15,384 bases of DNA from Actinomycetes bacterium (GTDB lineage Bacteria; Actinomycetota; Actinomycetes; Actinomycetales; Cellulomonadaceae), in contig JAEWGQ010000326.1 of NCBI GenBank assembly GCA_023388235.1, forward strand, positions 1-15,384, in the 5' to 3' direction. The notes under the pieces are model-generated. The model was not told where the DNA came from, did not search any database, and was given only the letters and a program-made list of their open reading frames with translations. Made by a program: the position numbers and the translations under genes. Positions 6,999-14,054 of this stretch are shown piece by piece (the first letter of the stretch is position 1; every line of letters begins with the position of its first letter).

Positions 6999-7943
6999 AT
7001 GCCCGGCCGTCCCCGCTACGCCTACCTGGGCCCCGAGGGGACGTTCACCGAGGCGGCGCTGCGCCAGGTCGCGAGCCCCGACGAGGCCGAGTACCTGCCG
7101 CAGACGGACGTCGTCAGCGCCATCGAGGCGGTCCGCGCGGGGGACGCCGACCACGCCGTCGTCGCCATCGAGAGCACGATGGAGGGCGGGGTCACCGCGA
7201 CCCTCGACGCGCTGGCCGTCGGGTCGCCGCTGGTGCTGCAGCGCGAGGTCCTGGTGCCCGTCGGGTTCACGCTCGTGGGGGCCCCGGGCACGGCGCTCGC
7301 GGACGTCCGCCGGGTCGCCGCGCACCCGCACGCGTGGGTGCAGTGCCGCCGGTGGCTGGCCGCGCACGTGCCGGGCGCCGTGCACGTGCCCGCGACGTCG
7401 AACACCGCCCCCGCCGCGCGCCTGGCGCAGGGCGGCGGGGCGCCGGACTTCGACGCCGCGCTGGTGCCGCCCGCCGCCCCGGCCCGCTACGGCCTGCACG
7501 TGCTGGCGGAGGGCGTGGCGGACAACCCGCACGCCGTGACCCGGTTCGTCGTCGTCGGCCGGCCGGGCGACGTGCCCGCGCCGACCGGGGCGGACAAGAC
7601 CACGCTCGTGGTGCACCTGCCGTCCAACGAGGCGGGCGCGCTGCTGACGATGCTCGAGCAGTTCTCCGCGCGCGGCGTGAACCTGTCGCGCATCGAGTCC
7701 CGCCCGATCGGCGACTCCCTCGGCCGGTACTCGTTCTCCATCGACGCCGAGGGCCACATCGCCGAGGAGCGGATGGGCGAGGCGTTCATGGGCCTGCACC
7801 GCGTCTGCCCGCAGGTCCGCTACCTCGGGTCGTACCCGCGCGCGGACGGGGTGGCGGCGGACGTGCACCTCGGCACCGCCGACGCGGACTTCCGCACCGC
7901 CCGCGAGCGGCTGCGCTCCGTGCGCGGCGGCGCGAGCGTCTAG
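6999..7943 (+). CDS. pheA: Prephenate dehydratase with C-terminal ACT domain
   Basis: 314 aa from ATG 6999, preceded by GGAGG at 6989-6993 with ideal spacing. It converts prephenate to phenylpyruvate, the committed step to phenylalanine, in the cytoplasm. The N-terminus has the family signature YLGPEGTFTEAAL. The substrate-site region reads AIESTMEGGV, where many relatives have N in place of the S of IES. The catalytic TRF triad is at 181-183 (VTRFVVV). The ACT domain, from about 200 to 280, carries the feedback-binding motifs GALL (EAGALLTMLEQF) and ESRP (233-236), so allosteric control by phenylalanine is expected. It is the stand-alone actinobacterial form, without a fused chorismate mutase. 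It converges on the lipid kinase with a 20-bp gap that holds no clear terminator. Confidence 0.97.
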   Translation: MPGRPRYAYLGPEGTFTEAALRQVASPDEAEYLPQTDVVSAIEAVRAGDADHAVVAIESTMEGGVTATLDALAVGSPLVLQREVLVPVGFTLVGAPGTALADVRRVAAHPHAWVQCRRWLAAHVPGAVHVPATSNTAPAARLAQGGGAPDFDAALVPPAAPARYGLHVLAEGVADNPHAVTRFVVVGRPGDVPAPTGADKTTLVVHLPSNEAGALLTMLEQFSARGVNLSRIESRPIGDSLGRYSFSIDAEGHIAEERMGEAFMGLHRVCPQVRYLGSYPRADGVAADVHLGTADADFRTARERLRSVRGGASV

Positions 7944-7963
7944 GCCGGCGACCCCGCGCGGGC

Positions 7964-9139
7964 TCAGGCCTGCGCCACCCGCACGACCAGCGCGGCGGGC
8001 TCGACCCGGGCGGACACCTCGGTGACCTGGCCGAGCACGTCCCCGTCCACCTGCACGTACTCGCCGCCGGCCACGCGCAGGTGCACCTCGCGGGCCCGCG
8101 CGTGGTCGATCCGGCCGATCTTGGCGGGCAGCTGGTTGCGCACGCCCACGCCCTGCAGCACGACCTCGCCGAGCAGCTGCGCCCAGCCGGCGACGCCGCC
8201 GCGGGTGTCGATCGCCGCGACGTCCAGCCAGCCGTCGTCCAGCACCGCGTCCGGCAGCAGCGTCAGGCCGCCCGGCAGCCGGCCGCAGTTGCCGATGAGG
8301 AAGCTGCGCACCCGCGCGGGCGTCTCGGGCCCGTCGTCCAGCCGGACGGTCGTGCGCAGCCGGCGGCCGTGCAGGTGCTTGATCCCGGCGACGAAGTACG
8401 CGACCCAGCCGACCTTGGCCTTGAGGTCGTCGTCCGCGTCCGCGACCATCGCGGCGTCGAACCCGATGCCCGCGATGACCAGGAAGATGTGGTCGCGCGG
8501 CTGGTCGGTGTCGTCGGGCAGGTCGTCGGCAGCCTCGGCGATGTCGTCGTCCACGTCGGACTCGCGGCGCAGCACCCGCAGCCAGCCCACGTCGATCGTG
8601 CGGTCGGTGCCGTCGAGCGCGATCTGCAGGGCGCCCAGCGGGTCGCCGATCGGGATGTCGAGGTTGCGGGCCAGCAGGTTGCCGGTGCCGACCGGGACCA
8701 GCCCCATGGGGACCCCGGTGCCGACCAGCGCCTCGGCGACGGCGCGCACGGTGCCGTCGCCCCCGAGCGCCACGACCACGTCCGCGCCCCGCGCCACGGC
8801 GTCCTTCGTCTGCCCGATGCCCGGGTCCTCGGGCGTGGTCTCCAGCCACAGCGGCTCGGGCAGGTACTGCTCGGCGCAGGCGCGGCGCACGGTGGCGCGC
8901 AGGTCGGGCACGTCCGGCTTCGACGGGTTCGCGACGAACGCGACCAGCGGGCGGCGCACGCCGTCCTCGTCCGCCCCGGAGCGCGCCCCGCCGTCGGGTG
9001 CCGCGACGGTCCCGAGCGGGCGGCCCACCCGTCCCGCGCGGCGCTCGGCGGCGACCGCCCGCCAGGCACCGGTCGCGACGGCGACGGCGGCCACGGACAG
9101 CACGACGGCGGCGACGGCCAGCCACCCCTCCCAGGTCAT
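7964..9139 (-). CDS. Diacylglycerol/lipid kinase family protein (DAGK catalytic domain)
   Basis: 391 aa from ATG 9139. It probably phosphorylates diacylglycerol or a related lipid, recycling it into phospholipid synthesis at the inner face of the membrane. Residues 4-26 are an N-terminal membrane anchor. The catalytic domain starts near 65 with VAFVANPSK. It has the nucleotide-binding GGDGT at 126-130 and [15 protein letters not shown] shortly after, both typical of the DgkB/YegS/LCB5 family. A later region ([11 protein letters not shown], then [16 protein letters not shown]) matches the C-terminal lipid-site domain. An acidic stretch at about 194-218 ([18 protein letters not shown] and onwards) looks like a lineage insert. 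There is no Shine-Dalgarno sequence; TACATT ends 6 nt before the ATG, suggesting a leaderless mRNA. It diverges from serS. Confidence 0.94.
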   Translation of the reverse strand: MTWEGWLAVAAVVLSVAAVAVATGAWRAVAAERRAGRVGRPLGTVAAPDGGARSGADEDGVRRPLVAFVANPSKPDVPDLRATVRRACAEQYLPEPLWLETTPEDPGIGQTKDAVARGADVVVALGGDGTVRAVAEALVGTGVPMGLVPVGTGNLLARNLDIPIGDPLGALQIALDGTDRTIDVGWLRVLRRESDVDDDIAEAADDLPDDTDQPRDHIFLVIAGIGFDAAMVADADDDLKAKVGWVAYFVAGIKHLHGRRLRTTVRLDDGPETPARVRSFLIGNCGRLPGGLTLLPDAVLDDGWLDVAAIDTRGGVAGWAQLLGEVVLQGVGVRNQLPAKIGRIDHARAREVHLRVAGGEYVQVDGDVLGQVTEVSARVEPAALVVRVAQA

Positions 9140-9145
9140 GTGACG

Positions 9146-9151
9146 AATGTA
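9146..9151 (-). promoter_or_regulatory. -10 box TACATT of the lipid kinase gene, leaderless arrangement
   Basis: On the minus strand TACATT is followed by CGTCAC and then ATG at 9139. It is the best match to TATAAT among the -10 boxes in this window. No purine-rich ribosome site is present between box and start. Confidence 0.55.
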
Positions 9152-9200
9152 CGGGGCACGGTCCGGCGCCGCTCCGCGACCCTCCCGGCGGCCGGGTCGG

Positions 9201-9206
9201 TAGGCT
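9201..9206 (+). promoter_or_regulatory. -10 box TAGGCT of the serS operon, leaderless arrangement
   Basis: TAGGCT is followed by CGGCGGC (7 nt) and then the GTG at 9214, so transcription would begin at or next to the start codon. Its expected -35 position (about 9178) lies next to that of the divergent kinase promoter (about 9169-9174), giving a compact back-to-back pair. Confidence 0.5.
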
Positions 9207-9213
9207 CGGCGGC

Positions 9214-10503
9214 GTGATCGATCTGAAGCTGCTGCGCCAGGACCCGGACGTCGTGCGTGCGAGCCAGGTGGTGCGCGGGGACGACCCGGGCCTGGTGGAC
9301 CAGGTGCTCGACGCGGACGCGCGGCGCCGCGCGGCGCTCACCGACTTCGAGACGCTGCGGGCGGAGCAGAAGTCCCTCGGCAAGCAGGTCGCCGCGGCCC
9401 AGGGGGACGAGAAGCAGGCGCTGCTCGCCCGGGCCAAGACGCTGGCCGAGCAGGTCAAGGCGCTGCAGGCCGACGCCGACGCCGCGGAGGAGCTGGCGAC
9501 CGAGCTGGCCCGCCGGATCGGCAACGTCGTGGAGGAGGGCGTCCCCGCCGGCGGCGAGGACGACTACGTGGTGCTGCGGCACGAGGGCACCCCGCGCGAC
9601 TTCGCCGCGGAGTACGGCGCGGACTTCGCCGTCCGGGACCACCTGGAGCTCGGCGAGGGCCTGCGCGCGATCGACACCGAGCGCGGCGCCAAGGTCTCCG
9701 GCGCGCGGTTCTACTACCTGACGGGCCTCGGCGCCCGGCTGGAGCTCGCGCTGCTCAACGCGGCCGTCGACCGGGCGCTCGCCGCCGGGTTCACGCCGGT
9801 CATCACGCCGACGCTCGTGAAGCCGGAGATCATGGCGGGCACCGGGTTCCTGGGCGCGCACGCCGACGAGATCTACCGGCTCGAGGCGGACGACCTGTAC
9901 CTGGTCGGCACGAGCGAGGTCGCGCTCGCGGGCTACCACTCGGGCGAGATCCTCGACCTGTCGGGCGGCCCGCTGCGGTACGCCGGCTGGTCGGCGTGCT
10001 ACCGGCGCGAGGCCGGCTCGTACGGCAAGGACACCCGCGGCATCATCCGCGTGCACCAGTTCCACAAGGTCGAGGCGTTCTCCTACACGACCGTCGAGGA
10101 CGCCGCCGCGGAGCACCGCCGCATCCTCGGCTGGGAGGAGGAGATGCTCGCCCTCGCCGAGCTGCCCTACCGGGTGATCGACACGGCCGCCGGCGACCTC
10201 GGGTCCAGCGCGGCCCGCAAGTTCGACTGCGAGGCGTGGCTGCCGAGCCAGCAGCGGTACCTGGAGCTCACCTCGACCTCGAACTGCACGACGTTCCAGG
10301 CCCGGCGGCTCGGGGTGCGGGAGCGGACCGCGGACGGCGAGGTGCGGCCGGTCGCGACGCTGAACGGCACGCTCGCCACGACGCGCTGGATCGTCGCCAT
10401 CCTGGAGAACCACCAGCAGGCCGACGGGTCGGTGCGGGTCCCCGAGGGGCTGCGCCCGTACCTGGGCGGCCTGGAGGTGCTGCAGCCGGGCGGGTCGCGA
10501 TGA
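9214..10503 (+). CDS. serS: Seryl-tRNA synthetase
   Basis: 429 aa from GTG 9214, which gives the canonical SerS opening [17 protein letters not shown]; longer in-frame extensions upstream have no family match. It charges tRNA-Ser (and tRNA-Sec where present) in the cytoplasm. Residues about 30-105 form the long antiparallel coiled-coil arm that grips the tRNA extra loop. The class II core follows. Motif 2 is at about 260-285 ([16 protein letters not shown], then HQFHKVE), and motif 3 at about 384-400 ([16 protein letters not shown]). [11 protein letters not shown] is the serine-site loop. Length and motifs are normal for an actinobacterial SerS. The stop overlaps the HAD gene start (ATGA), so the two are translationally coupled. 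Confidence 0.98.
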   Translation: MIDLKLLRQDPDVVRASQVVRGDDPGLVDQVLDADARRRAALTDFETLRAEQKSLGKQVAAAQGDEKQALLARAKTLAEQVKALQADADAAEELATELARRIGNVVEEGVPAGGEDDYVVLRHEGTPRDFAAEYGADFAVRDHLELGEGLRAIDTERGAKVSGARFYYLTGLGARLELALLNAAVDRALAAGFTPVITPTLVKPEIMAGTGFLGAHADEIYRLEADDLYLVGTSEVALAGYHSGEILDLSGGPLRYAGWSACYRREAGSYGKDTRGIIRVHQFHKVEAFSYTTVEDAAAEHRRILGWEEEMLALAELPYRVIDTAAGDLGSSAARKFDCEAWLPSQQRYLELTSTSNCTTFQARRLGVRERTADGEVRPVATLNGTLATTRWIVAILENHQQADGSVRVPEGLRPYLGGLEVLQPGGSR

Positions 10504-11327
10504 CGCACCCCCGCACCGTCGCGGGCACGCTCGTGGCCCTGGACGTCGACGGCACGCTGATGACCTACGACGGCGTCGTCTCGCCCGAGGTGCGGGAGTG
10601 CATCGCGTCGCTGCGGGACGCCGGGGCGCACGTGGTGCTGGCGACCGGGCGCGCGGTGCTGGCGACGGTCCCCGTGGCGCGGGACCTCGGCATCGACGAG
10701 GGCTGGGCCGTGTGCTCGAACGGCGCGGTGCTCGCGCGGCTCGACCCGGCGCTGCCCGGCGGGTACGAGGTCGTGGAGTGCACGACGTTCGACCCCGAGC
10801 CGGTGCTGCGGGTGCTGCAGCTCGAGCTCCCCGACGCGTACTTCGCGGTCGAGGACCTGGGGCGCGGGTTCAAGGTGTCGCGCCCGTTCCCGGACGGCGA
10901 GCTCACGGGCGAGCAGCGCGTGTGCAGCTTCGCCGAGCTGAGCGCCGGGCCGGCCACGCGCGTCGTGATCCGGGACCCGGGCAGCACGCCGGAGGAGTTC
11001 CACGCCCTGGTCGAGCGGGTCGGCCTGCACCAGGTGTCGTACGCGGTGGGCTGGAGCGCCTGGCTCGACCTCACCCCCGGCGGCGTGTCGAAGGGCAGCG
11101 CGCTGGAGGACCTGCGGCGGCGGCTCGGCGTGGAGCCGTTCGCGACGGTCGCGGTGGGCGACGGCGGCAACGACCTGGAGATGCTCCGGTGGGCGGCGCG
11201 CGGCGTCGCGATGGGGCACGCCCCGGAGGCGGTGCGCGCGGCGGCCGACGAGGTCACCGGCACGATCGCCGACGACGGGGTCGTGGCGGTGCTGCGGAGC
11301 ATCGGCCGGGAGACCGGCGCGCGGTAG
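10500..11327 (+). CDS. HAD-superfamily hydrolase, Cof-type (subclass IIB) sugar-phosphate phosphatase
   Basis: 275 aa from ATG 10500, overlapping the serS stop by 4 bp. The HAD catalytic motifs are complete. Motif I is LDVDGT with nucleophile D15 and acid D17. Motif II is the Thr of LATGR. The motif III Lys is in GGVSKGSAL, and motif IV is GDGGND at 220-225, which coordinates magnesium. The cap inserted between motifs II and III is the IIB type. The family removes phosphate from small phosphorylated metabolites such as sugar phosphates or flavin precursors; the substrate cannot be read from sequence. Pairing of serS with a Cof-like HAD gene is, as far as I know, common in actinobacteria. Its stop codon lies inside the first operator of the lacI region. 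Confidence 0.94.
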   Translation: MTHPRTVAGTLVALDVDGTLMTYDGVVSPEVRECIASLRDAGAHVVLATGRAVLATVPVARDLGIDEGWAVCSNGAVLARLDPALPGGYEVVECTTFDPEPVLRVLQLELPDAYFAVEDLGRGFKVSRPFPDGELTGEQRVCSFAELSAGPATRVVIRDPGSTPEEFHALVERVGLHQVSYAVGWSAWLDLTPGGVSKGSALEDLRRRLGVEPFATVAVGDGGNDLEMLRWAARGVAMGHAPEAVRAAADEVTGTIADDGVVAVLRSIGRETGAR

Positions 11328-11335
11328 CGCTCCCA
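11322..11335. promoter_or_regulatory. CelR/CebR-like operator 1 upstream of lacI
   Basis: CGGTAGCGCTCCCA matches 12 of 14 positions of the actinomycete cellulase operator TGGGAGCGCTCCCA, which is bound by LacI-family CelR/CebR. The right half-site is perfect. It overlaps the HAD stop codon and lies about 110 bp before the lacI start. Confidence 0.55.
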
Positions 11336-11368
11336 CGCGCGGGCCGGGGCATCTCCCGCGCTGACCTG

Positions 11369-11382
11369 CGGAAGCGCTCCCA
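11369..11382. promoter_or_regulatory. CelR/CebR-like operator 2 upstream of lacI
   Basis: CGGAAGCGCTCCCA again matches 12 of 14 positions of TGGGAGCGCTCCCA, and 13 of 14 positions are identical to operator 1. The centres are 47 bp apart. A third, weaker AGCGCTC core (9 of 14) lies at 11384-11397. The cluster sits just upstream of the candidate lacI promoter, as expected for autoregulation or looping. Confidence 0.55.
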
Positions 11383-11405
11383 CGGACAGCGCTCGCCCGG
11401 CAGGG

Positions 11406-11435
11406 TGGACCGCGGCGGGGCGCGCGGAGCACAAT
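11406..11435 (+). promoter_or_regulatory. Candidate lacI promoter, TGGACC-18-CACAAT
   Basis: TGGACC (11406-11411) and CACAAT (11430-11435) are separated by 18 bp. CACAAT ends 7 nt before the ATG and no Shine-Dalgarno sequence intervenes, so the lacI mRNA may also be leaderless. Each hexamer matches consensus at only 4 of 6 positions. Confidence 0.4.
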
Positions 11436-11442
11436 CCCCGCC

Positions 11443-12447
11443 ATGGCGCACGGCATCGTCGACGTGGCCCGGGCGGCCGGGGTGTCCACCGCGACGGTGT
11501 CGCGCGCCCTGCGCGGCCTGCCGAACGTCACGGCCGCGACGCGGGAGCGGGTGCGGCGCGCCGCCGACGAGCTCGGGTACGTGCCCTCGCCGTCGGCCTC
11601 CTCCCTCGCGTCGGGGCGGACCCGAACCATCGGGCTGATCACGCCGTGGGTGGCGCACTGGTTCTTCGCGAACGTCATCGAGGGCGCGGAGCGGGCGCTG
11701 CGCGTCGAGGACTTCGACGCCCTGCTCTACACGTTCGAGGTCAGCCGGCAGGTCCGCCGGATGCGCGTCGACCCCGACGTGCTGCGGCGCCGGGTGGACG
11801 GCGTGCTCGTCGTCGGGCTGCCGCTGGAGGCGGAGGAGGTCGAGGCGCTCGAGCAGCTCGGCTACCCGCTGGTGTTCGTGGGGGCGGGCGCCCCGGGGTG
11901 CGTCACCGTCGGGCTGGACGACGTGCGCACCGCCCGCACCGCCGTCGCGCACCTCGCGGACCTCGGCCACCGGGTGATCGCGCACCTGTCCGGCGAGCCC
12001 GACGACTGCCTGCCGTGGTCGCCCGCCGTCCGGCGCGCCGAGGGGTGGCGCGCGGAGATGACGGGGCGCGGCCTCGCGGTGGACGGCCTGGAGGTGCACG
12101 GGCACTTCGACGTCGCGGGCGGCCGGGCGTCCACGCACGCGCTGCTCGACCGCCGGCCGGACGTGACCGCCGTGTTCGCCGCGTCGGACGAGATGGCGAT
12201 GGGCGCGATCCTGGCGCTGCGGGACCGGGGGCTGCGGGTGCCGGACGACGTCTCGGTGGTCGGCGTGGACGGGCACGAGATGGGCGAGCACCTGGGCCTG
12301 ACGACGATGGCGCAGAACGCGCACGACCAGGGCGTGACCGCGGCGTCGATGCTGCTGGAGATGATCACGGGGGCGCCCGTGCCCTCCGAGGTGGTGTTCC
12401 CGACCGTCCTGGTGCCGCGCGGGTCCACCGCCCGGGTGCCCACGTGA
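11443..12447 (+). CDS. LacI-family transcriptional regulator
   Basis: 334 aa from ATG 11443. It is most likely a repressor of sugar uptake that releases DNA on binding its sugar. Residues about 4-24 are the LacI helix-turn-helix (IVDVARAAGVSTATVSRAL), followed by the third helix to ELGYVPS. The hinge (SPSASSLASGRT) contains the Leu that normally inserts into the central CpG of the operator. From about 60 onward is the periplasmic-binding-protein-like effector and dimerisation domain. Typical late segments are AVFAASDEMAMGAI, VPDDVSVVGVDGHEMGEHL and LTTMAQN. The gene sits 123 bp upstream of, and on the same strand as, the ABC sugar operon, so it probably controls that operon; AGCGCT-centred operators lie in front of it. 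The effector may be an alpha-glucoside or, given those operators, a cello-oligosaccharide. Confidence 0.95.
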   Translation: MAHGIVDVARAAGVSTATVSRALRGLPNVTAATRERVRRAADELGYVPSPSASSLASGRTRTIGLITPWVAHWFFANVIEGAERALRVEDFDALLYTFEVSRQVRRMRVDPDVLRRRVDGVLVVGLPLEAEEVEALEQLGYPLVFVGAGAPGCVTVGLDDVRTARTAVAHLADLGHRVIAHLSGEPDDCLPWSPAVRRAEGWRAEMTGRGLAVDGLEVHGHFDVAGGRASTHALLDRRPDVTAVFAASDEMAMGAILALRDRGLRVPDDVSVVGVDGHEMGEHLGLTTMAQNAHDQGVTAASMLLEMITGAPVPSEVVFPTVLVPRGSTARVPT

Positions 12448-12471
12448 CCAAATCGTGACAAGGCCGAGACA

Positions 12472-12485
12472 CCAAAGCGGTTGTG
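12472..12485. promoter_or_regulatory. Weak upstream LacI-type half-conserved operator
   Basis: The core AAGCGGTT fits the central AAnCGnTT of the LacI/GalR operator, but the outer TG and CA pairs are lost. Its centre is 23 bp from the strong site downstream. It may be a secondary site that assists cooperative binding. Confidence 0.3.
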
Positions 12486-12493
12486 CACCGGGC

Positions 12494-12509
12494 ATGTAAA
12501 CGCTTGCAT
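12494..12509. promoter_or_regulatory. LacI-family operator in front of the sugar ABC operon
   Basis: ATGTAAACGCTTGCAT is an imperfect 16-bp palindrome (12 positions symmetric). It fits TGnAAnCGnTTnCA, the general LacI/GalR and CcpA-type operator pattern, exactly. It lies 62 bp before the binding-protein start, in a stretch unusually A/T-rich for this window, and probably overlaps the promoter. I could not settle on -35/-10 hexamers there. Confidence 0.65.
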
Positions 12510-12570
12510 AGGTCCCACGCGCCGGGGCGGCCCCGTCTCGGCTGGCACCACGACGAGGTGGAGGCAACGC

Positions 12571-13959
12571 ATGACCAGGATTCGTCGGCGCCGGGCAGGC
12601 GCCGTCGTGGCCGGCGGGATCGGGTTCGCGCTCGCGCTCACAGCGTGCGGCGGGAGCGACTCCGGCGACGAGGGCACGGAGGACTCCGGCGGCGACACGG
12701 CTGCCGCGTCCGAGATCGACTGCTCGCCGTACGAGGAGTTCGGCGACCTCGACGGGACGACCGTGACGGTCTACACGTCCATCGTCGAGCCCGAGCAGCA
12801 GACGCAGGAGGACTCCTACGACCCGTTCGAGGAGTGCACCGGCGTCACCGTCGAGTACGAGGGCTCGCGCGAGTTCGAGGCCCAGCTGCTCGTCCGCATC
12901 CAGGCGGGCAACGCCCCCGACATCGCGTACCTGCCGCAGCCCGGCCTGCTGAAGACGATCGTCCAGGACTTCCCGGACGCCATCGTCCCGGCGCCGGACG
13001 CGACCGCGGCCAACGTGGACGAGTTCTTCAGCGAGTCGTGGAAGGAGTACGGCACGGTCGACGGGACGTTCTACGCGGCCCCGCTCGGCTCCAACGTGAA
13101 GTCGTACGTCTGGTACTCGCCGTCGATGTTCGAGGACGCCGGCTACGAGGTCCCCGAGACCTGGGACGACCTCATCGCCCTGTCCGACCAGATCGTCGAC
13201 GACGGCGCCATGCCGTGGTGCGCGGGCGTCGAGTCCGGTGACGCCACCGGCTGGCCGGGCACCGACTTCATCGAGGACGTGGTGCTCCGCACCGCCGGCC
13301 CCGAGGTCTACGACCAGTGGTACACCCACGAGATCCCGTTCAACGACCCCCAGATCGTCGACGCCTGGGACACCGCGGGCGAGATCCTCAAGAACGACAA
13401 GTACGTCAACGCGGGCCTCGGTGGCGTGGACTCCATCGCCACCACGCCGTGGACGGACGCGGGCTTCCCGATCCTCGACGGCACCTGCTGGCTGCACCGC
13501 GCGGCGAACTTCTACCAGACGCAGTGGCCCGAGGGCACCGAGGTCGCGCCCGACGGTGACGTGTACGCGTTCTACCTGCCGACCAACCAGACCGACATCA
13601 AGCCGGTCCTGGGCGGCGGCGAGTTCGTGGCGGCGTTCGACGACCGTCCCGAGGTGCAGGCGTTCCAGACCTACCTCTCGAGCGCGGACTGGGCCAACGC
13701 CAAGGCCAAGGCCACCCCGATGGGCGGCTGGGTGAGCGCCAACAACGGCCTGGACCCGGAGAACCTGGCCACCGAGTTCGACAAGCTGTCGGCCGAGATC
13801 CTGGCCGACCCCGACTCGGTGATCCGGTTCGACGCGTCCGACCTGATGCCGGGCGAGGTCGGTGCCGGGACGTTCTGGACGGGCATCGTCAACTGGCTGA
13901 CCGGTTCCTCCACGCAGGAGGTCACGGACCAGATCGAGGCCTCCTGGCCCGCCGGCTGA
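12571..13959 (+). CDS. ABC sugar transporter substrate-binding lipoprotein (alpha-glucoside AglE-like)
   Basis: 462 aa from ATG 12571, with GGAGG at 12560-12564. It captures an oligosaccharide outside the membrane and delivers it to the two permeases downstream. The signal peptide has an RRRR N-region and a lipobox LTAC, with lipidated Cys26, followed by an acidic Ser/Gly linker to about 48. The rest is a family-1 extracellular solute-binding protein (PDIAYLPQPGLLKTIV; FYAAPLGSNVKSYVWYSP; PETWDDLIALSDQI). Four cysteines in the mature domain (51, 89, 217, 306) could form two disulfides. The alpha-glucoside assignment rests on resemblance to AglE-type proteins and on the permeases; the exact sugar is uncertain. 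Codons favour C endings more than the neighbours do, as expected for an abundant protein. Confidence 0.92.
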   Translation: MTRIRRRRAGAVVAGGIGFALALTACGGSDSGDEGTEDSGGDTAAASEIDCSPYEEFGDLDGTTVTVYTSIVEPEQQTQEDSYDPFEECTGVTVEYEGSREFEAQLLVRIQAGNAPDIAYLPQPGLLKTIVQDFPDAIVPAPDATAANVDEFFSESWKEYGTVDGTFYAAPLGSNVKSYVWYSPSMFEDAGYEVPETWDDLIALSDQIVDDGAMPWCAGVESGDATGWPGTDFIEDVVLRTAGPEVYDQWYTHEIPFNDPQIVDAWDTAGEILKNDKYVNAGLGGVDSIATTPWTDAGFPILDGTCWLHRAANFYQTQWPEGTEVAPDGDVYAFYLPTNQTDIKPVLGGGEFVAAFDDRPEVQAFQTYLSSADWANAKAKATPMGGWVSANNGLDPENLATEFDKLSAEILADPDSVIRFDASDLMPGEVGAGTFWTGIVNWLTGSSTQEVTDQIEASWPAG

Positions 13960-13984
13960 CCGGACGGACACGGACGTACTGATC

Positions 13985-14037
13985 GTCGGCCGGCCCGGCC
14001 GGCAGGGGAGCGATCCCCTGCCGGCGGGCCGGCCGAC
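13985..14037 (+). promoter_or_regulatory. 24-bp intercistronic hairpin with GCGA tetraloop between binding protein and permease genes
   Basis: The arms 13985-14009 and 14014-14037 pair over 24 bp with a single bulged G in the left arm. The inner end is CAGGGGA / TCCCCTG around the loop GCGA, a GNRA tetraloop. There is no T-run after it. It starts 26 bp past the binding-protein stop and ends 8 bp before the permease Shine-Dalgarno sequence. This fits an mRNA 3'-end stabiliser or partial terminator that keeps binding-protein mRNA in excess over permease mRNA, as known for malE-malF-type operons. Confidence 0.75.
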
Positions 14038-14054
14038 CGGGTTCGGAGGGGTAC

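Noticed and set aside
1620..7943. A very long plus-strand open frame running through the c-di-GMP gene and antisense to the membrane protein gene
   Set aside because: Only its last 945 bp, pheA from 6999, encodes a recognisable protein. The rest is Arg/Gly/Ala/Pro-rich translation of the wrong frame, as expected where stop codons are rare at this GC content.
7944..7963. A bidirectional terminator between the convergent pheA and lipid kinase genes
   Set aside because: Only a short GC palindrome is present near 7953-7962, with no T-runs. It is not distinguishable from background at this GC content.
6966..9524. A long minus-strand frame across pheA, the lipid kinase and serS
   Set aside because: It is out of frame with the kinase and antisense to pheA and serS; the composition is typical of wrong-frame GC-rich sequence.
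12448..12570. A defined -35/-10 promoter for the ABC operon
   Set aside because: GTGACA (12455), TTGTGC (12481), TGTAAA (12495) and TTGCAT (12504) each resemble a hexamer, but no pair has both good matches and proper spacing.
11254..13971. A minus-strand open frame of about 900 codons opposite lacI and the binding-protein gene
   Set aside because: It is a shadow of two well-supported plus-strand genes, with no start signal and no family resemblance.
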